64,000 bases of DNA, from positions 353,898-417,897 of the forward strand of contig SDOX01000017.1 in NCBI GenBank assembly GCA_004565275.1. The letters are read 5' to 3'. The notes beneath the pieces are model-generated. The model searched no databases. It saw nothing but the letters and a program-made list of their open reading frames with translations, and was not told the origin of the DNA. Positions 42,459 to 51,884 of this stretch are shown one piece after another; the first letter of the stretch is position 1; the number at the start of each line of letters is the position of its first letter. The stretch is from Nannochloropsis salina CCMP1776 (taxonomy: Eukaryota > Sar > Eustigmatophyceae > Eustigmatales > Monodopsidaceae). The position numbers were made by a program, and so were the translations under genes.

Positions 42459-42890
42459 AGGATACTGTAGTGATAGAGGAGTCGCAGAGGATTGGAATAC
42501 CAAACAGGGCAATATGAAGATGCTCGTTGCCGAGGGGACCTAGGACGGGCAATAAGGCTCAGAGAGAGTCCATCCCCACCTCGTTTTTAAGATTCACTTC
42601 CACCGCGGTACAGTCACTGCCCAGCCCACGAAATGCCATACGAGTCACACAAGGCGGAGGTCCGGTCATCTTCGAGTAAAGGAAAGGATCCTTCGTGTTC
42701 CTAGGCAACAACATTCACACCTCGTCCTCGCCTCGCCCCCCCCCTTCCAGCTCTCTCGCCCTCCTCAGTCCTCTCAGCCCTGTCTCTGCTTTACATGGCA
42801 GTTTTCGGGTCTCACGCCTTCTTGTCCATTATTTATCATACGTGATAGGGTCGTAGAAATAACTTAAGGTTTTGTTTCACACGTCCAGGA
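42459..42890. other. Divergent promoter region, NDUFB10 / TMEM242-like
   Basis: About 432 bp between start codons pointing apart. A pyrimidine-rich stretch (42730-42790) and a CAG just before the TMEM242-like ATG suggest a 5' untranslated intron for that gene. No separate gene was found. Confidence 0.45.
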
Positions 42891-43747
42891 ATGGGCGGTG
42901 CGTTGTCTGTGTGGAAAGAATCCGCCATCAGCGCAAACAGGCGCGAGGGCTCCTTGACGACCTCCTCTCACGCCCTGGAGCCATCACCACCAACACCATC
43001 GACAAAACCATTATCCTCTCCTTCGACGCCGTCCTACGGTCTTCTACTCATGTCATCGCTCGGGATAGTGGGATGCGGCGTGGCTGCGGGTTTGTACCGG
43101 GCGAACCGTGACACGGAAGGGATGGAGGAATGGCGCAAGTTGCCCCCAAGTCAGCAAGTGAAGCATTGGAAACGGTGCGCCTTAGACTGAAAGTGTGAAT
43201 TCACCAAGGGGTAATTTTGCGAAGTATTTGGATTGCCTAATAGACGTTTCTGTAGTAGCCGGGAGCTATTACATGCACGCGATTGAAACAGCACGCGTCA
43301 TTGAGAGTATTGAGAGTATTGTATTCGCAGCCACTATGCCGGGAATTTGGAAAGCCTCACTGACTAAAAATGAAATTGCTTATACCTGTCTTTCTCTTCT
43401 CTCCCCCCCCCCCCCCCTCCCCACGTGCTTCCAGGGATCCTCATGCCGAATTCAACCCGACTCGATTCGCAGGCAAGGCCCTTGCAGTAGGAACGGTTTT
43501 GTGCCTGAGCGCGACAGGCACCTTAGCCTTCGTGGTTGGACGCGCGATGGGGGTGGGCACTGTGGAAGAATTTACGCAGAAATTAAAGGTGTGGGCCCCG
43601 GCGAAACGAAGAGAGCTGGAGGCTTGGCTGAAGATCAAGCCTAACGCGTCCTTAGACAGAGAGAGGGAGCGGCTAGCCGCCATGTCGTACGAAGAGGAGA
43701 TCGATTACTGGGAACGAGTGGTTATGGCGGAGGAGGAGGGAAAGTAG
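42891..43747 (+). CDS. TMEM242-like mitochondrial membrane protein
   Basis: Two exons, 42891-43174 and 43435-43747 (phase 2; acceptor after a run of C), about 198 residues. Two membrane segments are visible: YGLLLMSSLGIVGCGVAAGLY in exon 1, and KALAVGTVLCLSATGTLAFVV in exon 2, followed by GRAMGVGTVEEFTQKLK. The second helix plus the GV...EF..K motif follow the pattern of TMEM242, a small two-helix inner-membrane protein that in animals assists ATP synthase c-ring and complex I assembly. The N-terminal half is Ser/Pro/Thr-rich and the C-terminus is a charged helix (LDRERERLAAMSYEEEIDYW), longer than in animals. The family call is by motif only. Confidence 0.6.
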
Positions 43748-44121
43748 GACAAGCAAAGAGTGTGGGATTTTGTAAACGAACGAATGGCGAGGAGTTGGTT
43801 TAAAGGACAGAGGGGGCGGCCGAAACGCTTTCTCGAGGTGGCTATGGTAGGAGCCTCGCAGAGCTTTTATCTTCGACGGCCATCGGCTTCCACTTTTTCG
43901 ACGCATTGCTACAAAGCCCGTGTATACACAGCAACGAGTGGAGGGGTGACCGACACCCGCATGTATGATATAATCGAAATGTGCTTTAAAGTAAATAGAA
44001 CAATTTTGACGTCCACCTGCACCAGGCTGAGGGTCTGATGGCGCACAAACAGTCTTAGATATGTACACCTGCACCGTGTCCCCTCTGTTCCACCTCTGTG
44101 CAGCCTTCCCACGGCATCCTC
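43748..44121. other. Convergent intergenic region
   Basis: About 374 bp between stops of the TMEM242-like and coiled-coil genes. The coiled-coil reading frame does not continue here. Nothing supported was found. Confidence 0.45.
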
Positions 44122-46781
44122 TTACCGGGCCAGCACCCGCTGCAACTGAAGCTTCAAGTCCCTCACCTCCTTCTCCAAGGCTGCCCGCTCCTTCGCCCAC
44201 AACTTCCCCCTGGCCCTCCACTCCGCCTCCCGCACTTGGGTTCGCTGTCTTTCTTGCTTTAGCATTCCGCGCTCTTCCTCCAGCGCAAAAATGATGCCCT
44301 GCTGCTCCTCCACCATGGTCAGCAGGGAAGCGCACTCTTGCTCCAGGCCCACCTTCTCGGCGGCGTCCCCCGACAACACCTCCACCTCCTCCCTCAGCCC
44401 CAAAGCCTCCTCGCGCAAGGCCTCCGCCTCGCGGGCCACGCCCCGGAGGTCCTTGAGTTCCTCCGCCTGCTGCGCCACCACCAAGCTGTACTTGTCTGTC
44501 AGGCCCCGGTGAGCACGTTGCAGGGCGGCAAGGGCAGCGTCCTTCTCGAGGACCTCCTCCTGGGCCACCCGCAGGCTCCGTCGAAGGCCTTGTGCCTCCC
44601 GGCTCTGTCTCTCCGCGCGCTCTCGCAGCCGCTGGACTTCTGGCTCGGTGGGAGGATGACATGGAATCAATTAGAGGCAGGCTTGGGCGCGTTACACAAA
44701 TGGGCAGGGAGAACAAGATGAGGAGGCAGGAGGGCCAACCCGGCAAGAAGCGTGGACCCTCCAGCATCGACCTCCCCCGCCCCCTACCCCGACGTTGCCT
44801 CTCGACACAGTACATCACCCACTTACCTTCCCTGGCACCCGCAAACTTGTCCAAGGCAGCTTCCAACTGTCCCTCGAACACCCTCATCCGCTGCAGCTGA
44901 GCCGCCCGCTCTCCCTCCCGCGCCTCCTCCAACAATCCTTTCTGTTCCTCCAAGGCTCTGTACAGCTGTGCTTCCCCCTCTTCCGCGCGGGTCTGTGTCT
45001 CCTTAAGCTGGCCGCGCAAGCCCTCAATTTCCTCTTGCCATCCCTCCCTTTCGAGCACGCCCTCCGCCAGCTCCCCCGCGACTCGCTCCAGCTCGCGCTC
45101 CAGGCTCACCACCTGCCGCTCCAACCGCGCCTGGTTCGCCCCACACACGGCCTCCCTTTGTCTCCCTTCCATTGCCGACTGGCGGAGGCCAGAGGACACC
45201 GCCCGCTGCTCCTCGTACAGCCGTTTCAATTGCTTCGCCTCCCGGTAACTCGACGCCCTGTCCCGTCGCAGACGCGCCAGCTCCAGGTCTTGCTGGTGAA
45301 CGCGGAATGAGAGCAACGCCTCCGACGACGGTTCCTCGATTTGAAGCACCGAGGGGGGGAGGGGGGCAGCAGAGCCCATGCTGCGGGCCATCGCCACGGC
45401 GGTGCCGCCCTTCAACCCTTCCTGCTCCTCCTCCTCCTCTTCCTCCTCCCCCTCCTCCCTCCCTTCGCGCCGCCACCGAAGAGGGCTCTCCGATTGCGCA
45501 GGCTGGTACCAATGGTTGCGTGTCGGAAGGGAATAAGAGAGTCGTTCGCTGATGTTGCCTGTGTCGGCCACCGTCTTGTCCCTCCCGCGGTCGGCAGAGC
45601 CGACGGCCCCCGGGCGGGTGGGGGTGGGAGGCTGGGAGGAGAAAGGGGAAAAAGCTTGCCTCGTGTCGGAGAGGGCATGCGAGTGGTACGCGGCACGGGG
45701 AGGGGGTATAAAGTTAGCAAGGATCTGCTGCGAGGCTGTCGAAGTTGCTTTGGGGACGCGAGTGTCGAGGGGGGCGAGGCCCCTCCGGCGCCCGGGTCCT
45801 GTCTCCTCCGCCAGGGCCTCGGAGACCCGGGAAGAGACGTGACATGGGTGGGTGGCAAATCCAAAGGGGTCGCTGCTGGAGGCTCGGAGGGACGTGCGGC
45901 GCAAGAAGTGGGAGGAGGTCGAGTCCTCCAAGGAGGAGACCGAGGCAGTGGAGGTCCGTCGGCCCCAGTCGTCCTGGCCCGTGCCAGCACTGGTAGGAAG
46001 GTGGATCGGGGCGGTCGTCCACGGTCTCCCGGTTCCCGACATGTCCTCCGCGCGCTCGCCTTCCTCCACAGTTCCGGTCACGAAAGCTGTGTCCGTCTCC
46101 CTGTGTGACAGGACCCGCTTACCATCCTCCTTCAACACTCCGCCCAATGTCTTCACCTCCTGCTGAGCCGCTTTCAGTCGTGCGGTGAGCCGCTGCGAGG
46201 TATCCTGAAGCTCTTTCTCTAGATTGCCCCTGTATTCATTGTCGACGAGCTGGCTTGGTGCCGCGGGGTCAGCTCGGTCCGTAGCTTTGTGTTGCTGGCC
46301 CTTGCCTCCTTGCCCCGCCGGCCCGCGCCACTGGTCGCACAAAGTTTCCAGTTCCAAGTTCGACTCCCGGGCTGTACGCATTTCACCATGCTCCTCGCCC
46401 TCTTCGGCATCCTCTTCGTCCTGAAAATCACGCGCGGTCGACAAAAGATCCCCGGGGCCCTCTAAGCTATTTTATGTCGCCGGGCCATAATGTGGGGGGT
46501 TAACGTGCCGTTACCATCTCTTTCGCCTACTCAGGGCACCCCGAAAACACACACCTGTTTCCCATGCCTACTGGCGGTGATTTTATGTGACCATCATCGC
46601 TGGTGCCGTCGTCCATGCGGCCTGCTTCACCCCCGGGTGCCGTGAGATGTCCCTTAAAGGCGGGTATCGCTTGCTCCTCTGTTGCTGTCGCAGGAGGCGG
46701 CTGCGTAGGGGAACTAACGCGAATATAGATCAGCACATGGCATGAACCCCGTGACCACACAACACATTTCACACAGTGCAC
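44122..46781 (-). CDS. Large coiled-coil protein, unknown function
   Basis: Proposed exons 46555-46781, 44827-46466, 44122-44639 (phases 2 and 1 agree), about 794 residues. Residues ~75-430 are disordered (Ser/Thr/Pro, poly-Glu). The rest is two long coiled coils: QDLELARLRRDRASSYREAK to LQRMRVFEGQLEAALDKFAG, then across the last junction EVQRLRERAERQSREAQGL to LEKEVRDLKLQLQRVLAR at the C-terminus. The helix continues in register over the 187 bp intron, which supports that splice well. The first junction (weak acceptor AAAATAG) is less sure; without it the first ATG in the main exon is at 46381. Such layouts occur in centrosomal, basal body and vesicle-tether proteins; no family is recognisable. 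Confidence 0.6.
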
Positions 46782-47009
46782 TGATACATGCGCGCTGTAG
46801 CCCTGGGGCCCTGTGTTTTTCTTCTCGCGACTACGACACCTAGTATTGGCCTCATTTTCTCAGGGAGAGTCGTTGCTTCCACCGCCAGGGGTACGTAAGC
46901 CGGGTTACTTTACCATGACTCAGCTCCGTTCCTAGAATGCCACCGGCTTGTGATCAACTCGTCTCACGCCACTTTTCACGATTACACAGTCCGGCGGGCA
47001 ATCTCGTGC

Positions 47010-48380
47010 ATGCCAGCCACGCCCAAAGCTAGGGTGCTTCTGACTTGCGACAGGACTTGTCGCAGCAACGCAGAGAGAGACGCATCCTCCTCCGAGGCTG
47101 GAAACCGTCAGTCGCGCCGCCGCAAGCGCGATGAGGTCAAAATTGCCACTGTCACAGCTCCCACAGCATCTGATCTATTCATATGTAACGACGACAAGTC
47201 GCCAGCTGTCACTTATCGCAAGACAAGGAGGAAGGTTGAGGTCGCGGACCAGGCCTCGACCTCCTCATCATGTGCGCTGACGGTAGCAGCTTCACAGCCC
47301 ACCCGAAAGGCCAAGACGGGGAGAACACAGGCCCCAACGACCAGCGACAAAGGCGTCATATCAAAATCGGCGCGTTCGAGAAGAGAAGTGGCCATAGGCG
47401 AGACCTCGAGTGCCACGACGGAAGTGGTCGAGGGGGACGACCATGGCCGAGTCCCTGCCCCCCCCGACAGTGCACTCAACGCGACTAGTCTTATGCGTGC
47501 CAGCACGGATACTGCCAGTGCTGCATCTGCGGTCTTGCTTCACACCCTACCGAAGCTTTTCTCGGCCACAGTCGTGCACCGTCCGTCCAAAGAAGTAAAG
47601 TCGCCCTACCTGTGCGACATCCGGCTCGCAGGCGTGGAGACACTGACCCTGTGCCACACTCCCAGCCTGGGCTGCAGCGGGCTCGTCACAACGGGAGCGA
47701 CCGTTCTGGTCAGCCAGTCCACGTCAAGCACGGCGAAATCCTCCCACGTCTTGCACCACGTGCTCCAGGCCGAGGCTGACGGCACGAGCCACTGGGTCGG
47801 CACCCACCCCATGACCGCGAACGTCCTCGCCCAGGCCCTCTTAGAAGAGGGGCATGTCTTCCCCTCCCTGTCGCGCATCGAGACGCTGCGGAAGGAGGTC
47901 ACCATGGGAAATTCCCGCTTTGATTTCGTGGCTACCCATGCGGATGGCAGCGTCACGGTGGTGGAGACCAAAAATGTGCCGGTGGCGGATAATTTCGACG
48001 GGACCAAGAAAGAACGAGCAGCCTTGTTAGCAGCCTGCATTACGCCTCCGGACGCCTACCATAAGATCGCCATATTTCCTGACGGGTACAGGAAGAAAGT
48101 GAGCGACCCCGTTTCTCCCCGTGCCTTGAAGCATGTGCAAGAATTGGAGGCTATTGTTCGAGAAGGGGGAAAGCGTGCCTGTCTCCTCTTCATCTCGCAA
48201 CGGACAGACGTCGCGTCTTTTGTGGTGACTTCAACGGATATGCAGTACCGCACGGCCGTTCGAAAGGCGGGAGAGAATGGAGTGGTGCTGAAGGCTTTCA
48301 GCGTGCGTTGGGACGGGGCCAGCGGGAGGGCATTTCTGCACAGAGAGCTTCCCATTGTATGGGATGCGGAAGGCAAATGA
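47010..48380 (+). CDS. SfsA-family (sugar fermentation stimulation A) protein
   Basis: Single exon; 456 residues from the ATG at 47010. The frame is open a little further upstream without an ATG. The first ~185 residues are basic and disordered (QSRRRKRDEVK, KSARSRREV). Residues ~190-450 are an SfsA domain: LCHTPSLGCSGLVTTGATVLV, WVGTHPMTANVLAQALLEEG, GNSRFDFVATHADGSVTVVE followed by TKNVPVADN, FPDGYRKKVSDPVSPRALKH and ACLLFISQRTDVASF. SfsA is common in bacteria and archaea, where E. coli SfsA binds DNA and joins an OB-like part to a nuclease-like fold. The RFDF...VVETK spacing matches a PD-(D/E)xK-type site. Here a DNA-binding or nuclease role is inferred; the basic extension could be a nuclear or organelle signal. 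Confidence 0.8.
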   Translation: MPATPKARVLLTCDRTCRSNAERDASSSEAGNRQSRRRKRDEVKIATVTAPTASDLFICNDDKSPAVTYRKTRRKVEVADQASTSSSCALTVAASQPTRKAKTGRTQAPTTSDKGVISKSARSRREVAIGETSSATTEVVEGDDHGRVPAPPDSALNATSLMRASTDTASAASAVLLHTLPKLFSATVVHRPSKEVKSPYLCDIRLAGVETLTLCHTPSLGCSGLVTTGATVLVSQSTSSTAKSSHVLHHVLQAEADGTSHWVGTHPMTANVLAQALLEEGHVFPSLSRIETLRKEVTMGNSRFDFVATHADGSVTVVETKNVPVADNFDGTKKERAALLAACITPPDAYHKIAIFPDGYRKKVSDPVSPRALKHVQELEAIVREGGKRACLLFISQRTDVASFVVTSTDMQYRTAVRKAGENGVVLKAFSVRWDGASGRAFLHRELPIVWDAEGK

Positions 48381-48840
48381 ACAATAAATATCTCGAGAAG
48401 GAAATAATTTTGTAAACCCATGCACCATGAGTGCTTATCACAGCAGGAAGTGCAAGGTTATAAAATGGGCGGAACATATATTTTGTCAAGATGTTTGGTG
48501 CCGACGCCACTCGAACGCGCTCGCCGCCGCCATGGGCCGTGAGAGAAGATCCCGTTGACATCGCTGCCTATTCGTTGACGGCAGAAGCTGACTTGGTCAC
48601 TGCTTCGAAAGCTATTGGTACTCCCCCAAAAAAATTAGTCCTGGCACACTTGATAGAGCTTAAATTGTTGCTGAAGGCTGACGGCTGTACCAAGCAACAC
48701 ATTGATATCTAACCTCCTGCCCCCCATTACGCTTGGCACGTGCTTGACCACCACCGACCACGATCGCAGGCGCACAACTCCTATTGGGTATGTTACACGC
48801 ACATCTAACAAATTAATATTTTCTCCACTGTAGGACAAGC
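48381..48840. other. Intergenic region with a possible small gene
   Basis: About 460 bp between two same-strand genes. It holds the SfsA 3' region, the 73-codon frame listed separately, and the leucyl aminopeptidase promoter. Confidence 0.4.
48491..48712 (+). CDS. Possible small protein of 73 residues
   Basis: An ATG-initiated frame between the SfsA-like and leucyl aminopeptidase genes. The product (starts MFGADATRTRSPPPW) has a helix-prone second half with KKLVLAHLIELKLLLKADG. I recognise no family. Support is only the open frame, a real ATG, an AT-rich upstream stretch (GGTTATAAAATGGG) and amphipathic character. It may be chance. Confidence 0.3.
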   Translation: MFGADATRTRSPPPWAVREDPVDIAAYSLTAEADLVTASKAIGTPPKKLVLAHLIELKLLLKADGCTKQHIDI

Positions 48841-50646
48841 ATGCTATTCCGATCTTCGATTTGTTGCTTCATGACAATCGCGACTTCTGCCTTCCAGCGC
48901 TCAGTATCCGGTGCCGCCGCCCGCCGAGGCGCGATTGTCGGAGGTTTCCTAGCGCCATCGGGTGCCATTTTCCCTCCTGTCGCAGGAAAAATCATCCAAT
49001 CCAGAACCAGTCGCTCGTCTAGTCCTACATCATCATTCCTTGGACGCCGGGGTGGTGATGGCTTGTGGCCATTCCACGGCACGATCCGTCTCTTTTCCTC
49101 CACCCTCAGCGACAGCATTCCACTGCGTTCACAGCCTCCCGCAGTGGCCAAGCTCCAGTCTTTCTCCGGTGTAGGCGACGCAACTTTCAAAGGAGACTTG
49201 CTGGTCCTGCCCGTCTTTCAATCCGAGGAGGATGGGGACGACGTGCGCTTGGCTGTCAGTGGCCAAGCCATCCTGGCCGCCTGGGACGAAGCCCTGGGAG
49301 GCGCAGTGACGGATTTAATTGAGACGAAGGACTTCAAAGGCAAAGCTGGATCGGTAGCACGTGTCCGACTCGGCAGGGGTGCGGAAGTCAAAAGTCTCAC
49401 ATTGGTGGGGATGGGTAAGAAGAGCACGTTCAAGAATTCGCGTGCCCTGGGTCCAGCGGCCGCTACGGATATCAAGGCGGAGAAACCGAAAACAATCGCC
49501 GTGGTCTTGCCCAGTGAAGATGACTTAGGCCTGGTGTCGGAGGAGATGCTTTCTGGCCTTTACCTGGACAACAGGTTCAAGACCGGGGAGGGCGTGGAGA
49601 AAGCCGCGCAGGTGGAGAGCCTTACGTTCTTCGGTGCTGGGGAGGACCAGGCCCCGGCCTTACGACAGGCCCAAGCCTTTGCGGAGGGCGTGCGCCTTAC
49701 CAAGGACCTGGTCGGCGCCCCTGCTAACTACGTGACACCCAAGGCGTTGGCGGACACCGCCCGGGCTATCGCGGAGGAGCACGCGGGATGGGAGGTGAAG
49801 GTGATGGGGCAGCGGGAGTGCGAGGCCTTGAAGATGGGGGCCTACCTGGCGGTCGCGCAAGGATCCAAGGACCCGCCCGAGTTCATCCACCTCTCCTACA
49901 AACCGCCGGGTGCTCCCAAGAAGAAGCTCGTCTTGGTGGGGAAGGGGCTGACGTTTGACAGCGGGGGCTACAACCTCAAGGCGGGCGCCGGGTCCATGAT
50001 CGAACTCATGAAATTCGACATGGGGGGGGCGGGGGCCGTGTTGGGGGCAGCCAAGGTCCTTGCGGGACTTGCCCCGGAGGGCGTGCAGGTGCACGTGATC
50101 GTGGCAGCCTGTGAGAACATGATCAGCGCCCAGGCGTACCGTCCCGGCGACATACTCCGGGCTTCGAACGGGAAGACGATCGAGGTGCTCAACACGGACG
50201 CCGAGGGCCGACTCACCCTGGCCGACGCCTTGGTGTATGCCGAGAAATTAAAGCCTGATGCCATTGTAGATGCGGCCACTCTGACAGGGGCTTGTATCAT
50301 TGCCTTGGGAGGGGACTACGGTGGGATGTGGACCGGGGACGACACGCTGGCTTCAAGCCTGGAAGCCGCCGCCTCCGCCAAGGGGGAAAAATTTTGGCGC
50401 ATGCCGCTTGCGGAAGAATACAAACCTAACATTAAGAGTGAAATTGCTGATTTGAAGAATGTGGGGGGACGGGAAGGGGGTTCAATCACTGCAGCCTTGT
50501 TCTTGCAAGAATTTGTCTCGAAGACGACGCCTTGGGCGCATCTGGATATTGCAGGCCCAGTCTGGAATCCGAAGAAGGGAGGAGCGACAGGCTTTGGGGC
50601 CCGCACATTAGCTCAGTGGGTCCTTTCTCAGGCGACGAAGTCTTAG
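48841..50646 (+). CDS. Leucyl aminopeptidase, peptidase family M17
   Basis: Single exon, 601 residues. The C-terminal catalytic domain carries the M17 metal and active-site motifs: VGKGLTFDSGGYNLK near residue 365, KFDMGGAGAVLGA, and the signature NTDAEGRLTLADAL near 450, with the usual VDAATLTGAC and GGREGGSITAALFL. All two-zinc ligands and the catalytic Lys/Arg positions appear intact. It removes N-terminal residues from peptides and acts as a hexamer. The N-terminus (MLFRSSICCFMTIATSAFQR) is a short hydrophobic stretch ending in a TSAF motif, as expected for heterokont plastid import; plant homologues are also plastid-located. It is convergent to the Rdx gene, with 193 bp between the stops. 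Confidence 0.9.
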   Translation: MLFRSSICCFMTIATSAFQRSVSGAAARRGAIVGGFLAPSGAIFPPVAGKIIQSRTSRSSSPTSSFLGRRGGDGLWPFHGTIRLFSSTLSDSIPLRSQPPAVAKLQSFSGVGDATFKGDLLVLPVFQSEEDGDDVRLAVSGQAILAAWDEALGGAVTDLIETKDFKGKAGSVARVRLGRGAEVKSLTLVGMGKKSTFKNSRALGPAAATDIKAEKPKTIAVVLPSEDDLGLVSEEMLSGLYLDNRFKTGEGVEKAAQVESLTFFGAGEDQAPALRQAQAFAEGVRLTKDLVGAPANYVTPKALADTARAIAEEHAGWEVKVMGQRECEALKMGAYLAVAQGSKDPPEFIHLSYKPPGAPKKKLVLVGKGLTFDSGGYNLKAGAGSMIELMKFDMGGAGAVLGAAKVLAGLAPEGVQVHVIVAACENMISAQAYRPGDILRASNGKTIEVLNTDAEGRLTLADALVYAEKLKPDAIVDAATLTGACIIALGGDYGGMWTGDDTLASSLEAAASAKGEKFWRMPLAEEYKPNIKSEIADLKNVGGREGGSITAALFLQEFVSKTTPWAHLDIAGPVWNPKKGGATGFGARTLAQWVLSQATKS

Positions 50647-50839
50647 AGGAGTATTTTGGGGCAAGGAAACCTTAAGGGCGTTTTTGTCGTCGGGGAAGGA
50701 AGGGAGATAGAGGGGGATATGCGCAGAAGCCATGCGTGGGAGAACCGATGACCGGGCGAAACACGTCAACACGATAAAAATTAAACAGCGCTTTCGTCTG
50801 TCGTTGCTTTGGTATGGTCCACGTAATTGTCACAAAACT

Positions 50840-51507
50840 TCAAAAAGCCGATTCTTTCTTGTCAGAATGACCCAAGTTGCGGGCTGGGTCAACCACGTCA
50901 CGCACAAGCTGTTTGATCTCTTTCACTTCTGGAAAGCGACCCTGAGCTTTCCGATCAAAGAGAATGCGATTGTTCAGTCGGACTTCAAATGTTCCCGCTG
51001 GATCTTTGACTGGTTGGATAGCAACCTCCTGCACTTCGTCTTGAAACGTTGTGAGTAGTTCTTGCGCTAACCAGGCGGCACGTAACATCCATCGACAACC
51101 AGTGCAATAACTTATCTCAACGCGGTTATAATCAGGTGGGATAGATAAGCTGACGCGGTCCCGCGACGCTTGCTGGGGCGCTTGTCCCAGGTCGGTGGAC
51201 GAGTAGGAGTAAAGGACAAGTGGGAGGTTCAAGACGGTATTTATACCTCTCCCATCTGGACGTTTCCCAAAGTGTGTACAAGCAGACAGACCAGGAGTCA
51301 AAAAAGCACTATCATTAGGTAGTATAAATGAATGAGTTTGACTGGCACAACTTATGCAATCGTAACTCGTGTATATTAAGCTCACCCTTCCGTCCTCATA
51401 ATAGCAGTCTTTGCTTACCTTAATTGGGGTAGATTGTAAAATATCAAGAGGGGAAAAAAGCCTGTCACGCCACGCTTGGAAAAATGCCGCAAGACCATTT
51501 CTGCCAT
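50840..51507 (-). CDS. Rdx/SelW-like thioredoxin-fold protein (Cys form)
   Basis: The core lies in 50840-51149: RVEISYCTGCRWMLRAAWLA (redox motif CTGC), ELLTTFQDEVQEVAIQPV, GTFEVRLNNRILFDRKAQG and FPEVKEIKQLVRDVVDPARN. This is the SelT/SelW/SelH family, with Cys where selenoproteins have Sec; no in-frame TGA is used. The upstream frame to 51385 has no ATG, so a leader exon is required. A phase-compatible candidate is 51419-51507 (MAEMVLRHFSKRG, donor GTAAGC), joined to 51149, for about 132 residues in all; its basic start could be an organelle signal. Family members are small redox proteins of uncertain substrate. The end with LGHSDKK is typical of the bacterial/algal Rdx branch. Core firm, first exon tentative. 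Confidence 0.72.
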
Positions 51508-51884
51508 TGCCAGTGGCCTGTGGATGGTGATGCTGTGTATTGTGACGCCTACGCTCGACGCCTCTTTGGAGGTCTGTGCTTGTCCCCCCGACCGTTAAGA
51601 GCCGTTGCCATTTGATTCCCCGGCAGTGCCGCGGTCAGCGGGAGCAGGGCAAGCGCAAAAATGCGAAACGGACACGTAGACCCTCGAGAACTAAAAAGTG
51701 TGCCCCAAAATTTATCATTTTGATACGTCTCATCATTTCATGCTACATTTCTCACTTACCACATTATGTTTTCCTTTCGACAGCTCGATCAAACATTTCT
51801 CTTTCAGAGCACGAAACGGCCCATAGTGGCCTGGGGTAACCCCATCGTTATTGCGCATACCTGCCAATCGCTGTTATCCTCGAA
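51508..51884. other. Divergent promoter region, Rdx-like / Piezo
   Basis: About 377 bp between the proposed start of the Rdx-like gene and the Piezo start. It has no supported gene; short open frames lack similarity. Confidence 0.4.

Noticed and set aside
46340-46380. T-arm-like GTTCGACTCCCGGG
   Set aside because: It lies within the coding frame of the coiled-coil gene and no D-arm or anticodon arm is placed correctly.
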